A DNA stretch of 64,000 bases from Mactra quadrangularis. Its lineage: Eukaryota; Mollusca; Bivalvia; Venerida; Mactridae. The DNA is taken from contig CM046294.1 in assembly GCA_025267735.1 (NCBI GenBank), positions 8,528,001 to 8,592,000 of the forward strand, written 5' to 3'. The notes below the pieces were generated by a model. It had not been told where the DNA came from and searched no databases. It was given only the letters and a program-made list of their open reading frames with translations. The stretch's first letter is position 1. Every line of letters begins with the position of its first letter. Positions 31,841 through 42,871 of this stretch are shown here, piece by piece. Made by a program: the position numbers and the translations under genes.

Positions 31841-31918
31841 ATGTGCTTATTTATCAACCATGTACAGAGTGTGAAATGTGCTGGCTGATAAATTGCTGAA
31901 CAAGGATGGATCAGAAAG
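31841..31918 (+). CDS. Candidate third exon, gene G2, with stop
   Basis: The acceptor TGTTGTTTCAACAG is strong. The frame carried from exon 2 gives NVLIYQPCTECEMCWLINC and a TGA at 31897-31899. The exon ends at a donor (AGAAAG then GTATCA). The stop is only 19 nt before that junction, so the transcript would escape the usual 50-nt decay rule. The C-rich end (C-x2-C-x2-C) is notable, but no family is recognised. Confidence 0.4.
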
Positions 31919-32296
31919 GTATCACGTTTCGTTGAGCTTAATTTTATGAACTATTTACATGATTTACATCCCTGCTAGTCCCACAAGATATCCTGTTTAA
32001 TTTGGATCCAATATACTATACATGTATATGAATTAGTCTGGCATATGTAGAATTACTCTTGCTCACTCACATTGGGGCCTCCAGATACTCTGAATGTCCA
32101 TGCAAGGCTTATAATAATTTTTCAGACATTTAATTACTATTTATTAAAACTAATTTAACTAATCACGAGTATATAAATGGGTAACACGCACATTCTCAGT
32201 GCATCTTTTAGACATGGAAACTATCAGTTGATGTTATATATAATGAAGCATGTATTATTGCATATTGGCTTATATCTATTTTGTTATATCTTTCAG

Positions 32297-32924
32297 CCTC
32301 CAGATATTGTACATAAGAAGTGGAAGGTTGACATCACATAGTACAGTTTAAAAATACAGTGTAGCAAAATATCAGATATGAACATCTATTGGTTGATCAT
32401 ATTGTTGTTCTCATAAAATACATTTGAACTTATATGTTTTAAACATATGACTACAGATTGATAGTAACATCACCTCCATAGATATAGCTTACATTATAAA
32501 CCATGAAATATTGTAAAACAACTACATGTACATGGAAAATGTAACTTCATAGAAGTCATGGAAATTCTGGAAGATCTATTTGTTTTATATTTCCATCATG
32601 TCAAATTTTTTTATGTAGTAATCATTTTCATGTGCTTATTTGTTGGACATTGGTATGACAAGTCTACGTATAGTGCTCCTTTTGACTATGTATCGGGAAT
32701 TAACATTTATTATTAAACAGCAGAAGCTGTAGATTGTTTTAATGATGAGCCTCATTTTGTGTTAGTAGCTCGACTTTTCTAAGAAAATTAGGGCCTATGC
32801 TATCACTTTTGTGTTCGCATTGGTGTGGCTTGTGAAGGGTTAAGAAAGTATTATATACATTTAATAGTATCCATGGTATTTATGTATAAGTTGGTATTTT
32901 TACATGAAAGAACATAACTCTGAC
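32297..32924 (+). other. Possible 3'-terminal exon of gene G2
   Basis: A strong acceptor (TTATATCTTTCAG) opens at 32297, and no coding frame is needed because the stop lies in the previous exon. The end is undefined; a CAAAATAAATGG poly(A)-like signal occurs near 33047. Confidence 0.3.
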
Positions 32925-33000
32925 TATGTTTTTATTGTATGTTATGTGTCGGAGGCCAGGGCCTATACCTCAATGAACCAATTTGATTTGATTTGATTTG
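32925..33000 (+). repeat. Probable LINE 3' end with (TTTGA)n tail
   Basis: GGAGGCCAGGGCCTATACC, then TCAATGAACCAA, then (TTTGA)3-4. The form (unique 3' UTR plus a short simple repeat) is that of CR1/L2-like LINE ends. No coding part remains. Confidence 0.5.
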
Positions 33001-33199
33001 AATGGAGTATCTATGGATGTGTTGCCCTTTTATACTTAAAACTGCAAAATAAATGGTAAAATATTTTAAAGAAGATATAGAGATCATCTTCAATAATAAT
33101 CAAATTCAATGTATTTGTATTTGACCTGACATTTGCATACTTTTTGTCCATACTGTATCTACAGGAAAATGAAGGAACATAACACTGGATGAATAATTT

Positions 33200-33310
33200 T
33201 TAGCTCGACTTTACAAAGTAAATGGCTAGCTCTCCTACTCGCCCTAGCCTCAGCGTCCGCGTCCATATTTCTGATTAAAGTTTTGTGCAGTAACATATTT
33301 TTACAATAAC
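33200..33310 (+). repeat. B-family element, 5' end fragment
   Basis: TAGCTCGACTTTACAAAGTA, then TCCTACTCGCC..., then AGCGTCCGCGTCC is a second 5' end of the B family lying directly before the full copy. A third, weaker one (TAGCTCGACTTTTCTAAG) is at about 32766. Confidence 0.5.
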
Positions 33311-33315
33311 TTTCT

Positions 33316-34253
33316 GGCTTGACTATTCAAAGAATAGTGGGGCTATCCTACTCAGCTGCGTGTCGGCGTAACACTTCTTGGTTAATTTTTTAGGTGCAAC
33401 ATTTTTGTTTCTTTTATATCTTTGCAAGTACTGGAGGGATTCACTTAAACTTTATTTGTGTTCACGGGGTTACCATTGGAGTTTAAATACCAAGTTACAT
33501 AACTCTTGGATGAATTTGGACTGAATTATGGCACTTTTATACTTATAAAATTTCTTGGTTAAGTTTTTAGGTGCAACATTTTTTCGTGGCAACTACTGAA
33601 AGGATTTGCTTGAAACTTTACACATGTCTACGGGATTACTATTGGAGGTCAACTACCAAGGTGCATAACTCTAGATTAACTTATGACTGGATTATGGCCC
33701 TTTTATACTTATAAAATTTCTTGGTTAAGTTTTTAGGTGCAACATTTTATCTTTGAAACTACTGAAGGGATTCACTTGAAACTTTACACATGTCTACGGG
33801 ATAACTATTGGAGGTCAACTACCAAGGTGCATAACTCTAGATTAACTTTTGACTGGATTATGGCCCTTTTATACTTATAAAATTTCTTGGTTAAGTTTTT
33901 GGATGCAACATTTTATCTTTGAAACTACTGAAGGGATTCACATGAAACTTCACACATGTCTATAGGGGTACTTATTGCCGTCAAATATCAAGTTGCATAA
34001 CTCTAGCAAGAATTTTGACTGGATAATGACCCTCTAATACTTAGATTTTTTTTGTTAAACTTTTTGGTGCAACATTTTATTTTTGAACCAACTGAAGGGA
34101 TTCTCTTGAAACTTCACTCATGTCAATGGGGTTATAGTAATGAAGGTCAAATACTGAGTTGCATAACTCCAGCATGAGTTTTGATTGGTTGTTGCTGTCG
34201 TTTACACAAATACCCAGAATAGTTGAGCCCGCTGTCAGTGGACTGCTCTTGTT
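33316..34253 (+). mobile_element. B-family tandem-repeat element, complete
   Basis: Begins with the hairpin GACTATTC-AAA-GAATAGT. It continues with five units of about 170 bp, each containing TTCTTGGTTAAGTTTTTAGG, TGCAACATTTT and CATAACTCTAG. It ends GCTGTC-AGTG-GACTGC (stem 5 of 6) followed by CTCTTGTT at 34246-34253. Units share no obvious similarity with A units, yet the overall plan is the same. A further degenerate unit-like stretch continues to about 34420. Confidence 0.8.
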
Positions 34254-34697
34254 TATTTCTGAAGGTATCAACTAAAAAAATGTTTGTTTTCTGCAACTGT
34301 TTTATTTCTCTAGGTATTGACTTTAAACTTTTAATATATGTTCGTTATTATCAACCACATCTCATGTGACAAGGTTCATAACTCCAAATACATTTTTTTC
34401 CAAAATTATCTCCCATGAACATTAAAATTTCTTTAAACACATATTTATTTTGTTTACTTTAGATTTGTTAAAGTTATATTTTCATATTTTAAAATATGTA
34501 TGTTCCTTATCATCAACCAATAAATATTTTTGGCATTATGTCGTATATATATATAAACTTTTATTAAGGTAAAATAATGTCAAAATGAAATATTTTTAAT
34601 ACTGATCAAGATGTTTGCCTAAGAGTTATTATTCTTATTTACTGATGCTGCATCTATTCTAGTACATATATAAAGGAATACCATTCTTGAAGAATTA

Positions 34698-35360
34698 TTA
34701 TACGCCCGTTTTGAAAAAACAGACATACTATTTTATGATGTTGTCCGTCTTTGCGTCCGTAGACAATTGCTTGTCCGGATGATTATTCAAGAAGAGATGT
34801 ACCTAGGTTCCTTAAATTTTATGTGTGGATAACCCTTGGGTAGGGGGTTCCCATTGATTTTGAAACCCAAAAGTCAAATGTCAAGGTCACTGGGACTTGA
34901 AATATGAAAACCTTGTCCGGATGATAACTCAACAACAACTGTACCTAGGCTCACCAAATTTCATGTGATAATAGCCCATGTGTCAAGAAAGTGCCCTATT
35001 GGTTTTTGGGCCACTGGGTCAAAGGTCACAGGGGCCATCATTTGGAAAAACCTTGTCCAGAGAATAACTCAACAACCACTTTATATGATTCACCAAATTT
35101 TATGAGTTGATACTCTTTGGGTCAAGGGTGTGAGCTTTTGGTTCTGAGGCCCTGGGTCAAGGTCACTGGAAGTTCATATGGAAAAACTTTGTGCTGGTGA
35201 TAACTCGACCATGGCTGTACCTAGATTCTCAAAATCTTTGCTTTGGGTAGCCTTCCAGTTAAGAATGTAACCTAGTCTGAGGTCCTGTGGTCATTGGTCA
35301 AGGTCACGGGACTTCATATGAGATAGAACACAGCATGGACTGCACACTTGCATATCATCA
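34698..35360 (+). mobile_element. A-family tandem-repeat element, 3' end lost
   Basis: Starts TTATACGCCCGTTTTG like the 29779 copy and has about four units. It ends just after TGCACACTTGCATATCAT, where the other copy continues to its hairpin and CTCTTGTT. Confidence 0.8.
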
Positions 35361-35740
35361 GGGTAGGAATTCGGCTTTATTTAGGTTCTCACTCAGTGTT
35401 CTTTGTTTCATTTTGTATGCTCTTCCTGCAAAGTAAATGGCAAATTTGTTTTTCCATAAGTTTTATTTTATAAGCCAGTCTTTCGTTATTATATATCCTG
35501 TTTGTTTGCCAATAAAATATACAATTAAATGATTGTGTTATCTCTTGTATAATAAATTTACACGAGACATGTACTGAGACTTTTCATTTATAATAAACAG
35601 CTGATTGGTACAGTCCCTCTGCAATAATAAGATATAATTTAGCCATAAGTGTATTACAGTGTTGAGCTTCAACTAGGAATTAAATCAATATTGACTGTGC
35701 CATCTGTGGATTTTGGAGCTATATTTCAGCTTGGACACTG

Positions 35741-36046
35741 AGGCCTAGATGGCTAGGTAAGTCAGTAGCACACAAGTCTACTGATCGAGGGGTCGTTGGT
35801 TTGTTTCCAGGTCAGGACATTCTTTCATATAGCTTGGTCATGAATTAATGTATACGGCCATTCTCCCTCCTACCACTGATTCTAAATTATGTAGGGCTGA
35901 AGTCAGTCACTAACGAAAGTGTTCCCTTAGCAGTTGGTTAACAGCTAAATCCAGAGATATGCTCTTTCAAGGAACAGTGCGTAGCTGAACTGACCGCAGT
36001 GATATAACCCATACAATGTGTTGCTACGGGATTCAACCAAACACAA
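35741..36046 (+). mobile_element. SINE S1
   Basis: Head (AGGCCTAGATGGCTAGG..., AAGTCTACTGATCGAGG), body and 3' GTTGCTACGGGATTCAACC are all present and moderately diverged. ACAAAC tail reduced to CAAACACAA. Confidence 0.8.
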
Positions 36047-37435
36047 TTATATTCTGTCAACGACTGGCAATCTTATGAATTTCAAGTTGAAGAATGAGAT
36101 CTTTCTAAACACATTAGCATCTGCTAGGGATTACATTGGCTAAAAGACATAACCAATAATTGGTGTCATTGACAACCATCTGATTCTGTTCAGTGACCAA
36201 CTTGGGTAACAACAAATATTATAACAGTGTCAGTTTCATGAAATAAGATTTGACAAACATTAAAAAGAACAAGGTTTAAATCATTACTGGTTAGAACACA
36301 GTCTTTAAAATAATAGGAAGCAGCAAATATGCACTGCACTGAGACAATAATTTCCTATTTAATTTCTGACTTAAATATTGCTAGTTTAGTTTACTCTAGT
36401 GTACTATCCCAGGGTAGGAAGTACAGGTATAACAAAGATGAATATAAATTCAAACAATTTATTTTGGGAAAATGAGAAAAAAATAATGTACATGTATATG
36501 TATCAACAAGTTGGATAACCAACTAACAAAACAATTGTTGACAACACAAACCCATCATTGGTTTATCAATCCAATAACTTGATGTAAGCATATCTTAAAC
36601 ATATTATGTTTGACTAAATAAATTGAAAACAAAATAATTCATAAAAATGTTTCAAAATGAAATCTTATGAAAGTAAACCCATCCACAGAAAATATTATTG
36701 ACAGCCATATATATGTTTTCGATGAAATGCTTGTTGAGGTTATAAACTGACAATTTTGTACAATTTCTACATGGATTTAATATTGACTAATTATTTGTCA
36801 AGAGTTTCAACTTCTACGCATCAACTTATATGTTAATCATGTAAAAAAATATCAGTACCCTCCTGATGTTTTTAGACAATTTAAATTTAGAAAAAATAAT
36901 ATGACTTCTTGTCTTCATGTAACTGGTGTAGGATACATGTATGTATCCAAACAATCTAAGAAGAAAACAATATTTCTTCATCGCAATTACATTATATAAT
37001 TACACAACACCTTCATTATAAGTAAATTCATGCATCAAATAGATAAATGTTGTGAACAAATCTTCAAATTTGAATTTTCAGATTTCAATACCTAAATCAT
37101 TAGAACCAGAATCACATTTTTCACATTTTAAGCCAACTATATTCATTCCCTTGGCAAAACTTACACATTGAACAAGTTAAAAGAAAATACATATATCATC
37201 ATGCTTATCAAAATATAAAACCTAAAAAAAGCATTTATACAATCATATGTATAGCATACAGGGTGAAAAAGTTTGCCAAGATGATAAAGAAATAGGACTT
37301 TAATCACAAAAAGTATACATACACATATTTATAGCCTGGGTGGATATATACATCTCTATTTTTTTAGTTTATTTAAGAGTAGAATATAACAGTTTTTATG
37401 TAACTTGAAATAATTTTATAGTACTGGGAATTAAG
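36047..37435. other. AT-rich DNA, no feature recognised
   Basis: Very AT-rich with poly-A runs. No exon, repeat partner or structured element could be supported. Confidence 0.4.
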
Positions 37436-37560
37436 TAAAGTGAGGAGTAGAATCCTGGGCCTATCCCCACTAGAGGCACCACAAATTTCCTTGAGCAAGA
37501 AATTTACCAACAATGTTCTACTCCACCAAGGTGTTACTGGGTTCTTAGAGGGATCACCTG
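37436..37560 (+). mobile_element. SINE S3 fragment
   Basis: Contains ATTTCCTTGAGCAAGAAATT, CTACTCCACCAAGGTG and TTACTGGGTTC. The same series is at 40049 and, reversed, at 63396. The tRNA-like head is decayed. Confidence 0.6.
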
Positions 37561-37623
37561 CCTTGGGGTGATTCCAATGATATGGGTTTAATGAACAAGA
37601 TTGTAAAGTCAGCGTAACATATA

Positions 37624-37990
37624 CAGTACCTACCAAAAGTTTGGAAACAACAATTCTTGAATTTTGATGATTATTTTTGTACAATCATTATTTTTAATAC
37701 GATTATGTATGCCTTGTGATAAATTAAAAACAAATTTCATGAATAAAATACATTAATAAGATTCAGCATCTGGCATCCTAAAACCTCCAAAACCATGTTT
37801 ACTGTATTCATTTCTATTACATAGATTTTGTGTTAATTTTGTAGTCTCAGTTAAATTTGTAAAGATAACAAAAAAAATTAAAGGTTAACTAAAAAGCATT
37901 TAAAAAAAACAACCAGTCATCACATTTTAGATAAAAGCTATTCAGTAGGCCTACAAAGTAAAAATGTCTCAGAACTTTTGGTGGGTACTG
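37624..37990 (+). mobile_element. Tc1/mariner-type MITE (family M), complete
   Basis: 367 bp with inverted ends CAGTACCTACCAAAAGTTTG and, from the right, CAGTACCCACCAAAAGTTCT, flanked by TA on both sides (37622-37623, 37991-37992). This is the Tc1/mariner signature. No transposase frame. Confidence 0.85.
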
Positions 37991-39372
37991 TATACGGAAG
38001 AAGGCTTAAAACCACATATTATTAAAACTTTAAAGTTACAAACAGAATGAAAAATTATACATGATCAAATGAATATCTACAGAACTGATACTAGAACTGT
38101 CACAGTTATTTCCATCTATGTACGTGTATAAGTAAAAATAAGCATTTAATGTGAAATTCAGTCCTTAAACATTAAGAAAAAAGACATAAAATATTAGCCT
38201 TCTATTTAAAAAAAACCTCTGAAATTTAAGCACTTTTGTGGATTCAGTCAATAATTCACTGCCTCATTTCAAAGAAAAATATATTCATCACAAATCCAAA
38301 AAGAGACAGTAACATAGGCTAGCGCAGTATTAAAATGCAAGAATATAATTAAAATAAAATATAGAGAATGTATAGATAAAAATCATAATTACATAATCTA
38401 AATATAAAAACATAATTCTTTGAACAATGATAGTAAGTAAAAGGGCTTGAGAACAATCTCCAAGACTGAAACTAAGGTCCCTTCTCAATTTGCATTTTTT
38501 AAAAAAAAATAACTGATAGAATTACCTATGAACAAGGTATTTTGAATGCTGCTTTTTAAAATAAATGAGTTACTACAAAGCAGTGCTCTTTACTAGCACA
38601 GAAATAAATTTTTTAGATTAAACAATTGAGAACAGAGTTTTCTCTCAAACTTGATAACACAGATCACATTTTATCTTCTGTATGCCATTTATTACTAGTA
38701 AAAAAATAAGACATACTTAGCAGACCAAGATTTATTTGAATAACATTACTACAAATACTCATGTCTAATTGGAATTATTTGAGTCTACATGTGACAAGGG
38801 CACTGAGTAGTTGCTACAGTCAACAATGATTCAAAATGATGTCTAGGATAGCAATACATAGAAATCATATAATATTACATATTTGGTATATGTATCAGTT
38901 GTTAATCATTTTACATAAGAATTTACCATTTATTAATAGTTGAACAAAAAAAACTGCCAATGAATAACAATAGAGTTAGTAAGCAGTGAGCACTAGTTCC
39001 AAGTTTTTGCATTATTAAATGAGTAAGATTTAACTTCAATATCAAATTGTTAACTTTTTGCATACAAACAGATCACAAAAGTTCTTTTATATGAATAGAC
39101 ATTTTATTAATAATGAAAATCACTGTATTTTTTATATCTTCATCATATCTTTTGATTTCTCAAGCATGATTACATATCTATCTTCCAGCATCTTCCATCT
39201 TGATTTGCCCAGTGAGTAACTCGTTGAGAATGAAGTGTGTAAGTCAAACTTTTGAAGTATATGGTACATGTCAGGGATAAATCCATTGTGTTGTGCTTCA
39301 TAGCTTTAGCTAATACCTTACAAGTTTTCTATTTAATATATTTATAGCCAGATAATGGTTGGCCAGTCTAAA
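37991..39372. other. AT-rich DNA, possible 3' UTR of gene G3
   Basis: No coding or repeat signal was recognised. Part may be the 3' untranslated region of the minus-strand gene ending at 39485 or 39373; the transcript end cannot be placed. Confidence 0.3.
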
Positions 39373-39516
39373 TTATTGTCCCAAGATGTGTTTCGCTACA
39401 GTATGTACACAGGCCAGGGGAAGATTATTTTCTGAAAGGTTATCTCGCTGCTGGTCTACTTCCATAATCAGAGGTGTGCATTTCTCAACTTTCCAATAAT
39501 GTGCTTTTACATTCAT
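39373..39516 (-). CDS. Alternative reading frame in last exon of gene G3
   Basis: A 47-codon frame starting MNVKAHYWKVEKCTPLIMEV and including LPLACVHTVAKHILGQ overlaps the last G3 exon in another frame. It looks at least as protein-like as the G3 frame. If this is the true C-terminus, exon 2 must be spliced or read in another phase. Not reconcilable from sequence alone. Confidence 0.3.
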   Translation of the reverse strand: MNVKAHYWKVEKCTPLIMEVDQQRDNLSENNLPLACVHTVAKHILGQ

Positions 39517-39541
39517 TATGGTTCATACCATCTACCTCAGA
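39485..39541 (-). CDS. Candidate third exon, gene G3
   Basis: The acceptor TTTTTTATTGCAG at 39542 is strong. The frame carried from exon 2 (phase 0) gives SEVDGMNHNECKSTLLES and a TGA stop at 39487-39485. Confidence 0.35.
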   Translation of the reverse strand, partial: SEVDGMNHNECKSTLLES

Positions 39542-39832
39542 CTGCAATAAAAAACATAATATGAATATAATATAAAGTACTTTGTACTTAAACTCTAGTC
39601 GAGCTTTACTATTGATATACCATCTTTACATTATTAATGTTACATTGTATTTCAGTTTGTAAGACAAGCAGTCTCTTCAAAATCAATTCAAGACAAAATT
39701 CATATTTCTAGTCTTGACACCTATAAAAAAACTATTTCAGATCTGCTTGTTTGCTTGGAGTCCAACAGAGTAACAAAACACTACCTAGCCTTGCATTTGC
39801 ATTTATTGAAATACAAAGTTGTTTATATTTAC

Positions 39833-40012
39833 CTCAATACTATTTAATATTTCATTAGCTCCTACACTCTCTCCGCAGGTGTCTGGAGCAGTTTTTCTTG
39901 ATGAAGCACTTCTTTCAATAGAACTAATGCTCCTATGACTATGTCACATTTCTCTCCCACACACTCTAACAAGTATCAGAGGACTCGATGACTTGAAAGT
40001 AAGATCCATGTC
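39833..40012 (-). CDS. Candidate second exon, gene G3, in-frame TGA
   Basis: 180 bp between a good acceptor (ACTTTAATTTCAG) and a donor (GAG then GTAAATA). Read in phase from exon 1 it gives DMDLTFKSSSPLILVRVCG, then REM, then a TGA. The same frame then stays open for 37 codons to the donor (HSHRSISSIERSASSRK and on). So either the protein is 36 residues long, the gene is damaged here, or the TGA is read through. A different frame in the same exon (CDIVIGALVLLKEVLHQE) is open for 31 codons. Family not recognised. Confidence 0.35.
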
Positions 40013-40048
40013 CTGAAATTAAAGTAACTATATCATATACTCTATAAC

Positions 40049-40262
40049 AGAAGTAGGCCAGTGGTAGGACGCACACTTAGGGAACAAGAGGTCCCAGGTC
40101 CAAATTTACCAGGGGCACTGCTAATTTCCTTGAGCAAGAAATCTACCTTCCTCTGCTTCACCTCACCTAGGTGTAAATGGGTACCTGCGAGGGTAAACCG
40201 TCAGCTGCACTAAGCAGAGTTAAAACACTTCATAGAAAGATTGATAGATAGATACCAGAAGC
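40049..40262 (+). mobile_element. SINE S3, nearly complete
   Basis: tRNA-like head (GGCCAGTGGTAGGACGC, B-box remnant CCCAGGTCCAAAT), central block TTTCCTTGAGCAAGAAATCT, then CACCTAGGTGTAAATGGGTA and a tail ending in GATTGATAGATAGATA. The central block resembles the conserved SINE domain found across animals; that assignment is from memory. Lies in the first intron of G3. Confidence 0.7.
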
Positions 40263-40475
40263 CTGATGACCCTGGGTTAAATAGCTATAAATTTGGTGAA
40301 CATGTGTATGCATGAAACCTCAATTTACCTAGTCTATAAAATGCAACTTTTTTACTTTTTACTTTTATTTTTGTCACATGCACTGTACATAGGACCAAGT
40401 ATTTCAATCAAATATTCCAAAGCTGTCACTAGTAAAGTGGGACCAACTAAGAACCCTATATAAATATGGTCCTTG

Positions 40476-40774
40476 TTTGGTAGCAAGCAAGTTTCTTTTC
40501 GAGGGGTCGTGGGTTCGATTCCCGGGCTAAGTATACTTTAGTGGAGCCTTGTCATGAAATTATTTCAACAGCCATTCTCCCTCCTACTAATGATTTTTAA
40601 TTATGTAAGGCAGTTGTCAGTCACTGACAAAAGTATGTGCCTAGTAGTCGGTTAACAGCTAAATCCAGAGACTTAGCCTTTCCAGAAGGGGTGAAGAGGT
40701 TGACTGACCTCCGTTTTATGTCCTGTACCATGTGTTGCAACAGCGTTTTAAACTAACCATACAAACAAATAAAC
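40476..40774 (+). mobile_element. SINE S1
   Basis: From TTGGTAGCAAGCAAG through GTGGGTTCGATTCCCGG (intact B box) to the CAAACAAATAAAC tail; the first bases of the head are lost. In the first intron of G3. Confidence 0.85.
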
Positions 40775-40799
40775 TTAACTTAATACCAACATCACAAAT

Positions 40800-41536
40800 A
40801 AGATTTAGTATAGCAGTAGGCTCCTTATAGCAGGCCCGTAGGCTAAGCCCCCCCCCCCATATTTTCTGCAGTTTTAGTGATTGAGGATCTTTCTTTAATC
40901 TGTCACACTAAATTGATTCATACATGAGTGCTTTTTCAACAATATTAATATTGCAAACACTTTTTATGGAACAAAATGCTCAAATGCAGGGTATCTTTAT
41001 CTTATAATAAATCTCAACAAATTAGCTCCCCCCAAAATCTGAAAATGCTTCCTACATGCCGTTTAAAGACATATGTCTCTGCCTCCTAAGTAGGGCATAA
41101 CAATCAACATACTTAGCCTATCACGCCTAACACAAGACACATTGCATTTCTTTATCCTTTAGCACTATTGAATGCAGTATAAAAATGTCACCATGTCATG
41201 TTACATTCAACTAGAATGAATGCAATTTGAACGCTCACTGTGAGTGTTATCCAGCAGTGAGGAACCCTACATGCATCGGACAGATATGTAGGAAACCTAT
41301 TACGTGACAAATTCATTAAACAAAAGTTAATAATGCAACACAGATCCTTTCAAAACTAAGATCAATGCAAAAGAACAATGTTTAGATCTACTTTCATTTC
41401 AACACAGTGACATATGCCGTACACGCAGTCGACTTTACACGCCTTATTTTGGAATTATAAACTACATAACTGAGTTTTCTTTACTCAGTAAACAGCACAT
41501 TATATTATTTAAACGGAATACCATGATCTCAAATTA
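40800..41536. other. Intronic DNA with C11 run, no gene recognised
   Basis: The run of C at 40848-40858 follows GCAGGCCCGTAGGCTAAG, which resembles decayed hAT-element ends. No second end was found. Otherwise plain intron sequence of the candidate gene G3. Confidence 0.35.
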
Positions 41537-41556
41537 TAACAATTAACTTTACTTAC

Positions 41557-41598
41557 ATTATCTATCAGGAATCGGTAGATAAACGCAGCTTCCGTCAT
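41557..41598 (-). CDS. Candidate first exon, gene G3
   Basis: ATG at 41598 gives MTEAAFIYRFLIDN and then a near-ideal donor (AAT then GTAAGTAAAG), phase 0. It lies directly downstream, on the minus strand, of a CpG-rich patch with an E-box. This first exon is the best-supported part of G3. Protein family not recognised. Confidence 0.5.
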
Positions 41599-41599
41599 G

Positions 41600-41780
41600 A
41601 TTTGTTTACTTGTCGTGAAAATCTCGCTAACCACGTGACCTGCGCGTAGCGACCTCTCGTGAATTCATTAAAAGGTCAAATGAATATATTTAGCATCGGG
41701 TAATGTCGGTTGTTCGAGAGGCAGTCAAAATGCGCTATTTTCAGTCGCTCGTTACTCGGCTTTCTGTGGCCTGTTGACTG
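41600..41780 (-). promoter_or_regulatory. CpG-rich promoter of gene G3 with E-box
   Basis: Read on the minus strand: GCGCAGGTCACGTGGTTAGC, a CACGTG E-box of the USF/MITF type at about 41633-41638, within a CpG-rich patch. On the plus strand a 15-codon frame (MRYFQSLVTRLSVAC) begins near 41729, so divergent transcription is possible. Confidence 0.5.
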
Positions 41781-41935
41781 CTATTATATTTTGATCGGCT
41801 ACATTATTACATAGATACTATGTGGGAAAGAAGAGCAACTAAGGGTTATTTTGCTTTTGGATGCGCATAATATATCTTTAATAAGCTAAGCTGATGTTCT
41901 TATTTTATGCTTCGCATAACATATACTACCTGTAG

Positions 41936-42148
41936 CCTGTTCAATTATCCCGAACGTTCCAAAACGTTTCGTGTCGTAACAACTCAACCCAAAGACAACT
42001 CAACCAGAGATAACTCAATCTCCTACTAACGGGTCGAGTTGTTCCAATTTTGAGTTGAGTTATCCACGAATTGAGTTGTCTTCGGGTAGAGTTGTCCCGT
42101 ACCCGTAACGTTCGCTAACAGACGTTACTGAAAACGCTGCTGTACAGG
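41936..42148 (+). mobile_element. Foldback family E, copy 2
   Basis: Bounded by CCTGTTCAATTA and TGCTGTACAGG. Left half: three ACAACTCAACC-like units. Right half: three GAGTTGTC-like units, giving an imperfect hairpin. Confidence 0.85.
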
Positions 42149-42412
42149 TTTGAATCAACAACTTGAGTGGTACAAGTAATAAATAGAGATGTAACTGTCA
42201 GTGAGAGGTATCTAACCTTTTGTCAATCAAATCGTCTTTCAATTTTAGTAGACCACACCAAAAACTACTGAATGAAAATATACAGTAAATAAATCAAAAT
42301 ATTGCGGTGATAAATGACAAAAGTAAACCACGTATTGACAAATGGTACAAGCAGGCGTCTTGTCAGTGTTTTAGATATAACCGCGATAATGCAATGATAC
42401 CATCAAAACCGG

Positions 42413-42445
42413 GGTGTTCCGTAATCTTCTCTATTGCGGAACACC
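42413..42445. repeat. Short palindrome GGTGTTCCG/CGGAACACC
   Basis: 13-bp arms (GGTGTTCCGTAAT and ATTGCGGAACACC, one mismatch) with a 7-bp loop. The GGAACACC core recurs in the foldback element at 44466. Confidence 0.75.
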
Positions 42446-42808
42446 TTTTATAATATCGCATGACATAAAGCAATGATCTTAAGTTAAGAGGACAGATTTA
42501 AAATGTCTATATTATGGCATCTTCAATATCCCATGTCATCTGTACGTGGATTGTTATTGTACGACCATTTTGAATGACATACAAATTAATGAGAGTGAAT
42601 GTAGTATTAAAGAGGCTTTGTCGAATATTGTAAAATAAATCAATATGAATTTTTTTCATATTTAAAAAAATAAAAAAATAACACAAACAAATTATACATT
42701 CAGTCAAAAGTTGAGGTTATGGTAAAGATGCAGTCGAAGTGAACTCGACTCTGAACCCGGCGATCTGGGTTTGACATACTCTCCTTTGCATCCCTCAAAA
42801 TTTCACAC

Positions 42809-42860
42809 GTTCACTTAGTGAATGCGGTATATTCACTGAGCTGCGAGCGGAGTGTAGATT
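42809..42860 (+). repeat. Fragment of dispersed repeat also at 16156-16290
   Basis: TATTCACTGAGCTGCGAGCG, then GAGTGTAG matches the minus strand near 16205-16275. Confidence 0.45.
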
Positions 42861-42871
42861 TGATACAGAGC

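Noticed and set aside
39833..40012. Selenoprotein reading of the TGA in gene G3
   Set aside because: No SECIS-like structure could be recognised downstream by eye and the surrounding residues match no selenoprotein known to me; kept only as one of several explanations.
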